Shown one piece after another: positions 20,001-31,182 of a stretch of DNA of 33,466 nucleotides. The position numbers and the translations under genes were made by a program. The notes under the pieces are model-generated. The model saw only the letters and a list, made by a program, of their open reading frames with translations, made no database searches and had not been told where the DNA came from. The first letter of the stretch is position 1. The number at the start of each line of letters is the position of its first letter. The stretch is from Plantago elongata (Eukaryota; Streptophyta; Magnoliopsida; Lamiales; Plantaginaceae): positions 1 to 33,466 of the forward strand of contig JAYMSP010001312.1 in NCBI GenBank assembly GCA_036897095.1. The letters are read 5' to 3'.

Positions 20001-22315
20001 CAGAGAATAGCTTCCATTATGGAATGACAGTTATGTAACAAAAAGCTTTTACAGATAGAAGTTCTTCCAAAGAAATATAAATTCAGTCTTGAATTCACAA
20101 TATATTCTCTACATTTCATGTCAAGATACAACTTTAACTATAAAAACTTCAGTTAAGACTAACAAACAGCTGCTGACTTGAGGAAATTGGGAGCGATTTG
20201 CACCAACCAATGATGAAATCACTGCCTGGCTTTATCCACTACATAAATGTTCATGATGAGACAAAATTGCCTAATGAATGCATTTAGTGAAATGGCAGCA
20301 GCAATTACTGGATATGGAAACTAACCAATACTGTTAGGCTAGCGCTCGAATTTTGCTTGGTTTTCGGGAAATTTCAGTTGACCTGCTATGTATTTAGACA
20401 ATTAGACTTACTAGTCAAGTTTCCTGATTTGTTTAATCCAATGCTATACAATTAAGTTGCTAAAAAAAAAATTCTATAGTATTAATATTACTCGTGTTGA
20501 CAGACTTACATTCTTTCAGTTGGAAATTAGTAAGAATTGAAATAATAGCAATATGTCTTTAGGTAAGCCAGAAAACATATCTTGCTCTTTTACTCAATAG
20601 ACTACAATCGAGGACCAAGTTAGAAAGACATACAGCATCTTGGCATTTTAGCTTAAACCTACAATTTAAGGGGGACCCAGCAACGAAAAACTGTGTGATG
20701 ATAAAACATAATATAAAACAAATATTTTCAGAAATCTTGGAAATTAATAATTTCAATGTTTGAAAGATAAATTAGAAGGATGAAGAATATAATGCATACT
20801 ATTACCTTAAATATAGACGCCCAATAGTAGTCATAATGACATCTATACTTCTTTCTTTCCAACGGGTAAAACACATGCTTGGCTTTATAATTTAACAGTC
20901 CTAGTTCACAGACCTTAGATGACCTCAGATCAACACCTGCAAAGACAACAAGAACAATGTGGTATTTAGGCAGACTCATATAGTACTATATGTCATCAAA
21001 CAAGCTAAACGTGTTTCAAATTTTCAAATATCATAAGTAGGAATTAGAAGAAAACAAGGATGAGTTGGTAAGTAATAGTACAGCTTGACAGGTACTGACA
21101 AAACATTTGTTTGACGTACAACACCAGACAATGCAGATACGTGAAATACTTTAATGATGCTCCCGCAATCCCAGCAATCACATTGAGCTTTTTGGGTTGT
21201 TTGAATCTATGCTGCACAGACTTGGTTTTAAATACTTAACCCGGGTGCATATCCAAGTCTCGGACTTGGCTATTTCAGGGGGGTAACAATTTTTGCCCAA
21301 GAATGCCTTCACGTGACAATCCCATAGTGTGACAATCCAAAAATAACAAGTCTCTTGCGCCACCCAAATTAAATTGCCATTATTCTCTTGGTTCTGCTCA
21401 TAAAATAATACTAACCAAACTTTTTATTGATTTAGAATTTCCTCTGGGGTTTTTGAAAAGCCCCCGGGAATCATTTTCCAGGGCATACGTAGTAAAATAA
21501 GGATCCAGAAACTGCCACACTAAGTGACAGAGTACGGCTCAAAAAATGCTTCTTACATATGGTTAATTGCTATCTATACTCACCTCCCTGAACAAATCCA
21601 TTGAATAACTATAATTATGTATTATGCACCAATAAAACCAACCCCCAATCACTATCACTTGCGTCTCTATAGTATCTATCTAGGCACCACTACTAGTGAA
21701 CCATTACTAGCTCGTCGGAAGGCACCTGTTGTATATGTACATAAGTAACAAGCCAAATTTCCCATATCCACCATAGTCCTTAGATTTTACTTCCTATTAT
21801 ATCAACTTCAACTTAGAGCTATTCTGACGATTATCACTTAGACGAATACAAGTAACAAACATTGAGCTCACGGAATAGGATTGGGCAACATAACTCCGAC
21901 TAACTCTTACAAATACTGCATACAGTCATAGCAACTACCAATAACTACAATACTGAGACTATTACACAAACTCACATATCAGATTGACAGAAAACAGCCC
22001 AAATCAACTTCAATTTAAGTTCAATGCATGACGAATTTGGCAAAATTTGATTGAGCAAAAGAGAGAATAGAGAAAAAAAAAAAACTCACTGGTAGAGATG
22101 ATTCTGCACTTGGAAGGAACAGAAATGGGGGTCCATAGAGATAGGTTGCCTATGAAAACAGCTATATACAGAATGGAAAACGAGAGCAACAGGAAAAGGC
22201 AAAGAGAGAATGCAAGTGCAAAAAAGGAGCGGAGAATAAAGTGACGGAGACTAATTTTTGGGGTTGTACGTTTAGGGAGCTTCTTGTCCCCAGTGTAGAT
22301 CTCTGGTGAATCCAT
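17062..22315 (-). CDS. plant protein with three predicted membrane segments, five exons
   Basis: Minus-strand exons 22090-22315, 20806-20936, 19140-19262, 18826-18953 and 17062-17356 join in frame through GT-AG introns into 300 residues. After a basic N-terminus comes a strong hydrophobic segment (about 29-56). A soluble middle part (about 60-205) follows, with regularly spaced cysteines (C70, C85, C108 and others) and aromatic motifs such as YDYYWAS and YECWYTLG. Near the C-terminus lie two more membrane segments (about 224-243 and 274-290), separated by a basic loop. The cysteine-containing domain suggests an endomembrane protein with a lumenal or extracellular loop. I recall similar plant transmembrane proteins annotated only as unknown. 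No catalytic motif is visible. Three introns exceed 1 kb, and intron 4 carries a SINE-like insert. Confidence 0.85.
17357..18325. other. intron 4 of the membrane-protein gene, part before the SINE insert
   Basis: Non-coding intron DNA, AT-rich from about 17750 to 17950. No element recognised. Confidence 0.45.
18326..18418 (-). mobile_element. very short tRNA-derived SINE with poly(A) and target duplication
   Basis: Read on the minus strand, the element begins GACAACGAAGTGCAGCTCAG. It has a Pol III A box (TGCAGCTCAGTTGG) and a B box (GGTTCGAGTCACC), then ends in an A-run of about sixteen. A perfect 12-base duplication, TTGTTAGTGTGT, flanks it at 18314-18325 and 18419-18430. The body is only about 77 bases, hardly more than the tRNA-like head. 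The acceptor stem does not pair and the anticodon arm is malformed, so this is not a working tRNA. Retroposition by LINE machinery is implied by the tail and duplication. It lies in intron 4 of the membrane-protein gene in the same orientation. Confidence 0.85.
18954..19139. other. intron 3 of the membrane-protein gene
   Basis: A 186-base intron with standard GT-AG ends on the minus strand and no other feature. Confidence 0.6.
19263..20805. other. intron 2 of the membrane-protein gene
   Basis: A 1543-base intron. I see no open frame with family resemblance, no RNA gene and no transposon termini. Confidence 0.5.
20937..22089. other. intron 1 of the membrane-protein gene
   Basis: A 1153-base intron. 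The part from about 21170 to 21370 is less AT-rich, with a paired CAAGTCTCGGACTTGG (16-base hairpin-like sequence at about 21254-21269) and GTGACAATCC twice (21313-21342). This suggests an old insertion, but no borders could be set. Confidence 0.4.
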
Positions 22316-24640
22316 CCAACTGCTCAGCTTTCTCCGGCACCGGCAAGATTCTCGTCCGGTGATCGGAGTTTCTATCGTTTCAGAATTTGGGTAGTACAGT
22401 AATAATTCATTTATAATTAGGGCCTCACTGGTTCGGACGTTGGACCGCTTGCTGCCATCTCATATTCGGAAAATTCTAATATAGACCGGTTATTATGAGT
22501 AATTTTTGAGTGAGTCTTAAAAGATTACTCTTGAAAGGAAATATAAAAAGTCTACTTTTATAAATTATGAAATAACTCCTAACAAACAATAAGTTTTTAA
22601 AACCACTCCAACCCAATTAAAGGCCATAAAGAGAGAACTCATCAATCGCTACAAAACCTTAGATAACAAGCTGAAAATCCTCTCTTTAAAATTTCACCGC
22701 CTTCTTTGTTGTAAGCTTCCATTTCACCGGAAAACACCCTCAAACACGCCCAAAAGAGCTCGAAAACAGTCAATCTTGACATGGTTTCTATATAATGGAG
22801 CTCGAAGGTCTCCATTTCGACGTGGTTTCAAAGCGATCAAGCTCAAAAACATCAAACTCGTAGTGATCGACCTATCTCACCAGAAAAGGCTAATAAATCG
22901 TTCTCACCGAAAAACAACAGCATAAAGGTATCAAAAGTTGAATCTCTACCGATTTAGGTCAATCGATGTGTATTATGATGATGTTTATGTTTAGATCTGG
23001 TATATTCATTAATTGTTGTCCAGATTCAAAACAGATCTGAAAATAACGTGTTGTTCAGATTCAGAACAGATCTGAAAATTGCGTATTGTTTAGATTCAAA
23101 ATAGATTTGAAAATCGCGTACAACAGTAATAAAATATTCTGGATTATTTATGTAATGTTTTGACTTAAATCGGTTATGTTCTAGACTATATTGATGATGT
23201 TAACTTAAATAGGGTACAATTATAATTATTGTTCATTTAACTAATATGTTAAACTCAGTACTTTAATAAACTTGATTGATGTTCCTACTCATATGTTTGA
23301 TTTTTTTCTTAATTTATTTAATACTTTGATGATATACATTAGAACATAAAATTTAATATTAAGAATCATGATGTTACCGTCCTAGATTAATATGTATGTA
23401 ATGTTCTCACTCATTATTTCAATGTTTCTGGAAATACTTGTTATGCATGAAAACTTAAATAACCAAAATCACATTATTATTCAAATTATGTTCGTAATGT
23501 TCTTAGTCAAAGTCTTAGAAAATGTAAGATTTTCTTAAAAGATAGGAAGGTCAAGGTATTTAATGGTTTTTTTGCAGTTTTTGAGTTTAGCGGTCTGACC
23601 GGTCGAATTTCTCAAATACTACCAAAAGACATTTTTTATTATGATTTTACTAGATAATTATGTTATGATTTGAAGTTGTTAGCATTAAAAGTTTCAGTTG
23701 CAGTTTTAACGTATTTTGTTAATTTTTTAAGAGATAATATGATGGTTTTAATGTGTCGTAAATGTATATTTCAATTATAGTTTTAACGTCGTTAATGGTG
23801 TGATGGTTTTAAGAACCTACATTATGACTTTATGACTTTATGATGACTTGTTGTAATTTTAAATGGAAATCTAATAACACTAAACAAGTTTATAGCCATT
23901 AAAACAGTAATGAACAAACTAAATGTAAACTACTTGAACATTTAATCATCCGAAGATTTTAAAACATTTATTCTCATAGAAATTTTTTACAATAATGTTC
24001 ATTCGGTGTTTTGTTTAAATCCAAATGCAATTGAATTGTTAAAATAGACTTTTTTTTCCCGATCAAACATGATGAAGTTCAGCTCCCATCTTTTATTGCA
24101 TGTGTTTGTTGCTTCAATACTGCCTTGACAACTTTAAAAAACATATTATAGAACTTGATGTCATCATCAGACCTGCATAAAAACATTCACTAATTGGATT
24201 AAAATCATATTAACTCGCATTGGAACTATCATATTGGTGCTTCAGATAAAAAATAAACGTGCAACACATGCTAAAAGCAGTAATAGTGTTACGTAAAATC
24301 ATAACAATGCATTTTAAAACTATAACAAGACATATCATGCAACACAAGCTAAAAACAATAACATTAATACATATAATCATAACCGTGACACTAAAAACTA
24401 TAACAAAACATTTGTAAAATGTCAAATTATAAATATTTCGCAGAATATAAAGCAATAACGTTGATGCTTAAAATTACAACATTGATTTTTAACCTATATT
24501 AGTGCATTTTAAAACTATAGCATCAACTTTTAAAACTACAACATAGAGATAAAAACACCAACATTGCTCGTTAAAACTATAATAATAGGTACTAAATTAT
24601 AACAGAGTCATTATTAACAAACAAATAGATTAATTACAAA
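22316..24640. other. AT-rich intergenic region with dispersed A/T motifs
   Basis: Upstream of the membrane-protein gene, then about 2 kb without a gene. A leader-like CA/GA-rich stretch lies at 22620-22930. From about 24230 to 24610 the motif TAAAACTATAACA recurs some nine times in degenerate form. Its reverse complement (TATAGTTTTAA and variants) recurs at 23690-23820. The arrangement resembles subterminal repeats of a large DNA transposon, but no termini or transposase frame were found. Confidence 0.35.
23016..23120 (+). repeat. tandem repeat, three units of 35 bp
   Basis: Three head-to-tail units, 23016-23050, 23051-23085 and 23086-23120. Each begins TTGTYYAGATTCARAA and ends GAAAATNNCGTR. 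Units 1 and 2 contain the palindrome CAGATCTG, which has decayed in unit 3. There are no spacers. Confidence 0.9.
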
Positions 24641-24644
24641 CTAA

Positions 24645-25571
24645 AATTGGCCCGGAGTGATTTAAAGGCATTTTCTAATCCCGAGGACCAGGCCTAAATT
24701 GGCTCGGTCCGGGCTTGGACCAAGCAGGCCCGGGGTTTTACAAAAAAAAAAAATAAAATTGTAAAACCATCCACTGCCTCATTGTTTTCTCATCTGCTTG
24801 TTCACAATTTTTCCAAACATTTCCCTAGTCCAAAATATAACCAAAAAACAATAATAGAAACTTAAAATCCGAACATACGTGCCTCTTTTTTAAATCCGAA
24901 CAAATCGACTTCATTTGATTGTGATAATCAACCTCCACGGATATTGAAATCAGTAATAAGAGAATGAAGAAAGGAGGTGGAGATTTGAGCGAATCTGAAA
25001 ATCTGAAGATGGAGGCCGTTGTGGTGGATGGTTGGAGGTGGGCTGAGCAGAGGAGGTGAAGGTGGGCGGAGGCGGAGAGGAGACGGGGTGAAGGTGGGCG
25101 GAGCAAAGGGGGTGAAGCCGTGAAGGTGGACGAAGAAGAGGAGACGGGGTGAAGGTGGGCACTTGGCAGAGTACAGAGGTGTGGCGGAGGGGTGGAGCCA
25201 TGGAGGGAGTCGTCGAGATCGGTGGTGTAGGGAGGCGTCGGAGTCGGTGGTGGAAGGAGGCGGTCGTCGGTAGCGGCTGTCATCGATGGTGGAGAGCGGC
25301 GGATCGGAGTAGAGGAGAAGGGGCTGCATGCTGCTGATTGATTTTGGGGGCTATGATTTTGGAGGAAAGTAGGTATATATTTATTAAATTTGGTTTGGTC
25401 GGTCCGACACGCAAATTTTCAGTATTTGGTCCAGACTGGATCAAGGATCGAGATTTTGAAATTTTCAATACCGAGGACCAGTCTTAGTCGGTTTAAGGCC
25501 GGATCGAGGACGGATTTTTCGATCAGGTTAGGATCGATATTTCGGTCCGGTTACGTTTCTGTTCACCCCTA
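24645..25571. mobile_element. probable non-autonomous hAT-like element
   Basis: The right end TGTTCACCCCTAG (reverse complement CTAGGGGTGAACA) has the form of many plant hAT termini. Next to it, and again at the left (24650-24740), are CCGAGGACCAG and GGTCC/GGACC motifs in both orientations, e.g. GGCTCGGTCCGGGC on the left and GGTCGGTCCGAC on the right, as expected of subterminal repeats. The centre (about 24960-25330) is unusually GC/GA-rich with internal repeats. It gives several overlapping proline/serine-rich minus-strand frames that look like low-complexity artefacts. The left border and target duplication are not resolved. Confidence 0.4.
25079..25157 (+). repeat. GA-rich direct repeat, two copies about 59 bp apart
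   Basis: GAGACGGGGTGAAGGTGGGC occurs at about 25079-25098 and again at about 25138-25158, inside a wider GGTGAAGGTGGGCGGAG-rich stretch. This gives a short imperfect minisatellite. Confidence 0.65.
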
Positions 25572-25657
25572 GTCCGGATTAATAGGAAGTTAAGTCCGGA
25601 GGGCTGTGAATGAGTATATAGTTGAGCAGGACTGCAGGAGTAGGAAGAGAGGCAAAA

Positions 25658-27577
25658 ATGGATATATCCTCCTTGAGGCTCTCATCATCAACCAATTTAA
25701 CTACTCCATCATCATCATCCCGAAAACCTTCAAATTCAACATTCAAATCTCACTCAAACTCAAAATCGATCAGCTTAGACCAAACTCTTCACCTTCTACT
25801 CCATCAATCCAAACCACCCAATCTCGACTCCTACACCGCTTTCTTACACACCTGCATTTCAGCTAAATCCTTATCCCATGGCAAAACACTCTACCATCAC
25901 CTCCTCAGCTCTCCCCACACCCAAAACCTCCTCAAAGATCCCACCTTGAAATCCAAGTTCGTCACACTTTTCTCCGCCTGTGGCCGACTGGACGACGCCA
26001 CTAGAGCCTTCCGGCATGGATTCGACGACATGGGTTTTGTTCCTGAGTCGGTTTTCGTCGCCATGGCAATTGGGTTTTCCAAAAATGGCAGAAATAAAGA
26101 AGCTTTGCTTGTTTATTGCGATATGTTGTCGCGTGGTTGTAAGCCTGGGAATTTCTCGTTTTCTATTGCGCTTAAGGCTTGTGCAGGTTTGGGTGAGCTT
26201 GGGATTGGGAGAGGTATCCATGCTCAGATTGTGAAGGCCAATGTGGAGCCTGATCAAGTGGTGTATAATGCGCTGTTGAGGCTGTATAGTGAATGTGGGG
26301 GTTTTCAGGATGTGTTGCAGATGTTTGATGAAATGCCTGACAGAAATGTTGCTACGTGGAATGCGTTAGTTTCGGGGTTTTTCAAGAAAGATCTGATGTT
26401 TGAGGCTTTTGACACTTTTAGGAAAATGCAGAGGGCGGAGGTGGGGTTTACGTGGGTTAGTTTGACGACTATCTTGGCGGTCTGTGCTCGTTTGACAGCT
26501 CTTTATGTTGGTAAGGAGGTGCATGGGCAAATTTTGAAATCATCGGAATGGCCTGATACTTTGGTGATTAACTCGCTTTTGGATATGTATGCGAAATGTG
26601 GAGAGATGGTGTATTGCGGAACTGTGTTTAATTCGATGGTTTCCAAGGATTTGACTTCTTGGAATACTGTGATTAATGGTTATGCAATCAACGGATTGAT
26701 GGTGGAAGCTGTCACATTATTTGAGGAGATGATTGAAGCGGGATTTAAGCCTGATAAGGTGACATTTATCTCATTATTGTCGGGCTGTAGCCATAATAGA
26801 ATGGTAAATGAAGGTCTGGTGCTCTTTGATCGTATGAGCTTAGAGTTTGGAATTGAACCTAGTGTGGAGCATTATTCTTGTTTGGTGGATATGTTAGGTA
26901 GAGCTGGTAAAACCGAGGAAGCATTAGAATTGGTCAAGAAAATGCCTATGGAACCTAGTGCCAGTATTTGGGGGTCGCTGTTAAACTCTTGTCGGATGTT
27001 TGGACATTTATCACTTGCAGAAGGAATATCAAACATTTTGTTTAAACATGAGCCTGAAAATCCTGGGAACTATGTGATATTGTCGAATATTTATGCAAAT
27101 GCAGGAATGTGGGATGATGTAAAAGTTGTGAGAGAACTCATGGAGAACAAGAAAATAAAGAAGGAAGCTGGTTGCAGCTGGGTTCATGTTAAAGATAGAG
27201 TACATAGATTTTTGGCTGGTGGAGGTTTTGAATTTCGTAATTCGGATGAGTTTAGGAGGATATGGGCGGAAATGAATCAAGAAATGGAGAAACGTGGGTA
27301 TAGACCTGATACGGGAGTTGTTCTTCATGACATAAGCGAGGAATTGAAGGTACAATGGGTTTGTGGTCATAGCGAAAGGCTTGCCACAATATTTGCCTTA
27401 ATCCAGACAGGGCCTGGATTGCCAATCAGGATCACGAAGAATCTTCGTGTTTGTGCAGATTGTCATACATGGATGAAGTTTGCTTCTGAAGTAAGCCAGA
27501 GAAAGATTATCTTAAGAGACACTAATCGGTTCCACCATTTTGAGAAAGGAATTTGCTCTTGCAATGATTATTGGTGA
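25658..27577 (+). CDS. CREF3: PPR-DYW plastid RNA-editing factor, CREF3-like (At3g14330 type)
   Basis: An intronless 639-residue frame. The ATG at 25658 is the first in the frame; the open sequence before it has none. Residues 1-45 are Ser/Thr-rich and basic, like a plastid transit peptide. PLS-type pentatricopeptide repeats run to about residue 440, followed by E/E+ motifs and a DYW domain beginning near GYRPDTGVVLHD. The deaminase signatures HSE (about 571-573) and CADCH (about 599-603) are present, and the protein ends CSCNDYW. PLS-DYW proteins bind a specific RNA sequence and convert C to U in organelle transcripts. The segment order and wording (GNFSFSIALKAC, VKKEAGCSWV-like, VCGHSERLAT, EFRNSDE) match Arabidopsis At3g14330/CREF3, linked to editing of plastid psbE. 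Family assignment is firm; orthology is from memory. The usual HSEKLA motif is HSERLA here, as in CREF3. Confidence 0.85.
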   Translation: MDISSLRLSSSTNLTTPSSSSRKPSNSTFKSHSNSKSISLDQTLHLLLHQSKPPNLDSYTAFLHTCISAKSLSHGKTLYHHLLSSPHTQNLLKDPTLKSKFVTLFSACGRLDDATRAFRHGFDDMGFVPESVFVAMAIGFSKNGRNKEALLVYCDMLSRGCKPGNFSFSIALKACAGLGELGIGRGIHAQIVKANVEPDQVVYNALLRLYSECGGFQDVLQMFDEMPDRNVATWNALVSGFFKKDLMFEAFDTFRKMQRAEVGFTWVSLTTILAVCARLTALYVGKEVHGQILKSSEWPDTLVINSLLDMYAKCGEMVYCGTVFNSMVSKDLTSWNTVINGYAINGLMVEAVTLFEEMIEAGFKPDKVTFISLLSGCSHNRMVNEGLVLFDRMSLEFGIEPSVEHYSCLVDMLGRAGKTEEALELVKKMPMEPSASIWGSLLNSCRMFGHLSLAEGISNILFKHEPENPGNYVILSNIYANAGMWDDVKVVRELMENKKIKKEAGCSWVHVKDRVHRFLAGGGFEFRNSDEFRRIWAEMNQEMEKRGYRPDTGVVLHDISEELKVQWVCGHSERLATIFALIQTGPGLPIRITKNLRVCADCHTWMKFASEVSQRKIILRDTNRFHHFEKGICSCNDYW

Positions 27578-28729
27578 TTAGGTCATATTGGATACTAAGC
27601 TTGAGTAACATGCAAAATCACACACCATCGACCACATGCAATAATAGTATGTGATTCCGGTAGCAAGGCAACTTAGCAGACAGTGATGATTGCAGCAGCC
27701 GGATTCTCATCAGGTGGTTCGAATGAGGCTTGGAGTTTGGATCACCTTCGATAAAGAAGATTGTCATGTAAATACCATGGTATGATGCAATTCACTTAAA
27801 CTGGTTATCTGAATGATCACCTTTTATACTTTATTAATTATTGCTTACATCTGTGCTAATGTAACTCATGTTTGATCCCCATCTCGATTCTTGCAAATAT
27901 AATAAAATCTTCTAGCCTACTTGGATATGCTCATATTTTATTAATATATGTTTTACTTCTGTTTATTACTAGTCCATCTGTCCATGTATTCATCATAAAA
28001 TAAAGCCATCTAAGGAAAAATATGACTCCCCATTGTATGTATTCTTATTTCCTTAAAAGCAAGACTCCCTCACATTATTAACAAGTTCACTTCAATTAAA
28101 TGAAATCTAGTCGCAACAATGTTTTTCTATTTTGCCAAGATGAAAATCGCAGGCAATTACTGTTCATTTGTGTGTTAATAATTGCAATGGAATGACATAC
28201 ACCTGCTCCAATGCTCCATACAAGGTATAAATACTTGCATTGCTGTGATTATACACGATAGATGTTTCCTGTGCAAGCTGAAACATCAATGAATCTGGTG
28301 AATCAAAGTTTCAAATCTTCCACTATATGAAACAGAAAAAAGGTGAAATTGATGTTGAATGACGATTTAAGTTTTAACAAGTCAAGAAGAACAAAATGAT
28401 ATCTAAATCTGATTATACAAATTAGAGGACCTTGATCTTACAGTTATGAGTGCTACGAAGACTTCTGAATTTGAAAAAATTGTTAGTAAATTTTGCAGTT
28501 ACTAGGTGTTGGTATGACCATGCAACCTTCGTATGATATGTTAGAAATAAATTGTTAAACTACTCCTTTTTCCCACATTACTTGATTAGAATCTATAACT
28601 GTAAGTTAATAAGATAAACTACTCCTTTATTAAAAATAAATAAAATTTACTTGATTAGAATCTATAACTGTAAGTTAAGATATTCCCTAAAATATGGAAC
28701 CATAATCATATACTGAAGTATGAAAGCTC
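27578..28729. other. intergenic region between convergent CREF3-like and GEX1 genes
   Basis: Contains both 3' UTRs and AT-rich DNA. No further gene is seen. A 31-base exact direct repeat sits near its right end. Confidence 0.5.
28557..28678 (+). repeat. recent two-copy duplication with a 31-bp exact repeat
   Basis: TACTTGATTAGAATCTATAAC and its continuation to GTTAA are identical at 28579-28609 and 28648-28678. AAACTACTCCTTT also precedes each copy (28557 and 28616), followed by different short spacers. This looks like a local tandem duplication just downstream of GEX1. Confidence 0.85.
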
Positions 28730-31182
28730 CTAAAAACGCCTTCTGAGGCTGTATCTCTTGGTGCTCAAATTGGTAATTGACGACTTCTCCTCATTATGAA
28801 CCAATTTATCCCTGATTTCTACAGGGATCAAATAATCGGGATCCTCTAGCATGTTAACATCATCTGGTAGCTCGGTGTCAATCCACGAAGACCAATTAAT
28901 CTCGCTATCGCTGTCCATATCCCATGACAACATTTCTTTGTTCTTTTGCATGTGGTTAACTTTGTCCATCAGTGTCATTAGTATTCTGTGATTTATCATC
29001 TCATAGTCCCTGCAGATTCATTTGACACTCAATCAGCCAACATGATTATAAAAAATAACATATTCCTGCATCTGTTGCCAGCTTGTGCTGCTAACATTCA
29101 AAACTTTATCAATCTATCTTTTTAATTTACAGTAACATCTTTACTTAACAACCTATTGAGCAGGAAACGAGTTCCTGTAACTATCAACTCCATGAAACTT
29201 ATTCTTAAAAAGGTTTTAAACTGTGATCACCTGTATGTAAAAATGGCATATAGGTATTGGACAGTCGCTAGGAGCCCGAAAAGTGATCTGACCCAATATA
29301 TCATCCTTCCTTGCTGTTCAGCATCGACCGTTATGTACCATAAAATGGTTACTTCGATTAGGAATGTTATACATAGTCCTGCAGTTAACATTCATCACTT
29401 GTTAAATGAAGAAGAATTATGAAAAAGACTAAACCATTACAACAATCTGAAAGTTGTGATTCTGTTTATACCTAAATAAAGCCTATGCCTCACATTGTAA
29501 GCATGCTTTATACTGGTAAGCATGAAGACAATGAATATTGCAACTGAGTATAGAAACAGAGTGATTATGACTCTTGATTCGAACAACATGGCACTGTGCA
29601 AGGTGAATAGCTTATCTATGGCAACCAACATAGTCGATTGCTTTGCTTCAAATGCTTCCTGCAAGATACTTACAATATTAATTAGTGAAATTACTAATCA
29701 GGAATCAATAATTTAATTGTAAGTAGATCTCACTAACCTGAGTTGCTAATATGAGTTTCGAGTTCTCCACTAGATGGTCATGAGACTGGTGCAGTTCCTT
29801 TTGCCTTTCAAGTAGTTCTTCTTGCTGCTTATGGCCAAACTCAGACAATCTTTGCAGAGTTACCCTAAAGGTAAACATGTCAAGTGATGCGTATTTAAAT
29901 AAGTAGATCAATTATATTTACACAAGTAAATTGCAAATGAGTAAAAACTACTAATAAATAAACTTATTCATGTAATATTATAGAGGTTCTATGAATATTT
30001 ACAGATGAAGAAAGAAAAGTTACCTACTCTCTTCAAGGGCCTTGGACTGGAATTTGGTGAGAAACCGAAGACCTTCAAGAGCTTCAGTCTGCTGATCAAG
30101 GAGTTGCTTTTGTTTATCCAGTGATGATCCTGCCAAATCCCCAATGTCATCAGCTGTACTTTGAAGAATTTTCATCTTTGAAAACATTTCATCTCCTACT
30201 TTCTCAATCTCCTTCTCTATTTCGATAGCTTCATCTCTTAGGTTGACAATTTCTACTCCCAAATTCTTGTAGGATTCCTGAAGTAATGTCATTCCTTCTG
30301 CCAAACTCTCCTTCATTACTAATTGACCTTTACTTAACTCTGTTTGAGAAGCTGCTATTCCCTTGGTTTGCTCATAGACAGTCTCGGAATATTTTAGCAC
30401 TGAATTCACATGGTCTTCTAGACTTTTGGTTGTTTTAGCCACTTGCTGAGTTTTCACATTAAGTGATGACAAAGAATCCTGAACATGCTTCGAATTTTGT
30501 AGCAAACGAGACCCCTGCTGTTCTATCTCCTCTAATTTAACTTCTGCATATTCAGCAGAAGATTTTAGTTCATTCACCAATCTCTCAGTTTCCTTCTTGA
30601 ATGCATTAGTCCTGCAGTATTTCAAACATATTAAGAAAACAGTAACATTATACCGCAGGTAACAAGATATTAGTTTGAGTTTCATCAGAGAAAGTAAACT
30701 TACTGCAATTGATGGCAGATTGAATTGGTTTCAAGAAAATACTGGAGATAGATATGGTGTTCATTTTCATCTAATTTTGTCAGACAGATCTTCATGTTTG
30801 ATTTCTCATCACAGTAAGGGAAAGGTGACCGGCCGGTGTGCCTCTGAAAGCAGTCTGTAAGATACCAAGCTAGCCTAGACCTTAGCTCTTCATCACCAAG
30901 AGTCTCTGCACATCCTTCAAATATGCTCTGGTAAGCGGCTTGCCAGCAAGAATTAGGAGTTATCATTTTATTCCTAGCATTGTTGATTAGCTCCAGACCC
31001 TTCTGGTCATCATTAAGGGATTCCATGGAGAATACAGACACCGCATTATTCCCATAGCCGTTCTCTCCGATCTTAGTCTCTTGGTTAGATGAGAAAGACC
31101 AGCCCCATGACCGGCACGATTGTGGAAGCAAGAGTAAAGTCAATACCAGACCGAAGCAATGAAGATGAACATTCTGGTGCAT
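28730..31182 (-). CDS. GEX1: GEX1 nuclear-fusion protein (KAR5/Brambleberry family), six exons
   Basis: Minus-strand exons 30704-31182, 30024-30611, 29738-29864, 29472-29658, 29231-29378 and 28730-29009 join in frame through GT-AG introns into 602 residues (Arabidopsis GEX1 about 593). A signal peptide (1-25, VLTLLLLPQSCRS) leads into a cysteine-rich lumenal domain (about 85-157; CWQAAY, EGCAET, DCFQRHTGR, PYCD, ICLTK). This domain is shared by yeast Kar5 and fish Brambleberry. A long coiled coil (about 165-400) follows. Then come three hydrophobic segments near 428-448, 459-478 and 488-508, and an acidic C-terminal tail with WSSWIDTELPDD. GEX1 acts in the nuclear envelope/ER for nuclear fusion of gametes and in gametophyte and embryo development. 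No disabling change is seen. Confidence 0.92.

Noticed and set aside
23016-23120. CRISPR-like array
   Set aside because: The three 35-bp units are contiguous with no spacers, and the host is a plant nucleus.
24825-25329. Overlapping proline/serine-rich minus-strand proteins
   Set aside because: Three frames are open at once because the DNA is a low-complexity GA/CT-rich repeat. There is no domain, start context or intron structure.
25622-25657. Longer N-terminus for the PPR protein
   Set aside because: The frame is open upstream, but there is no ATG before 25658. The residues after that ATG already look like a transit peptide.
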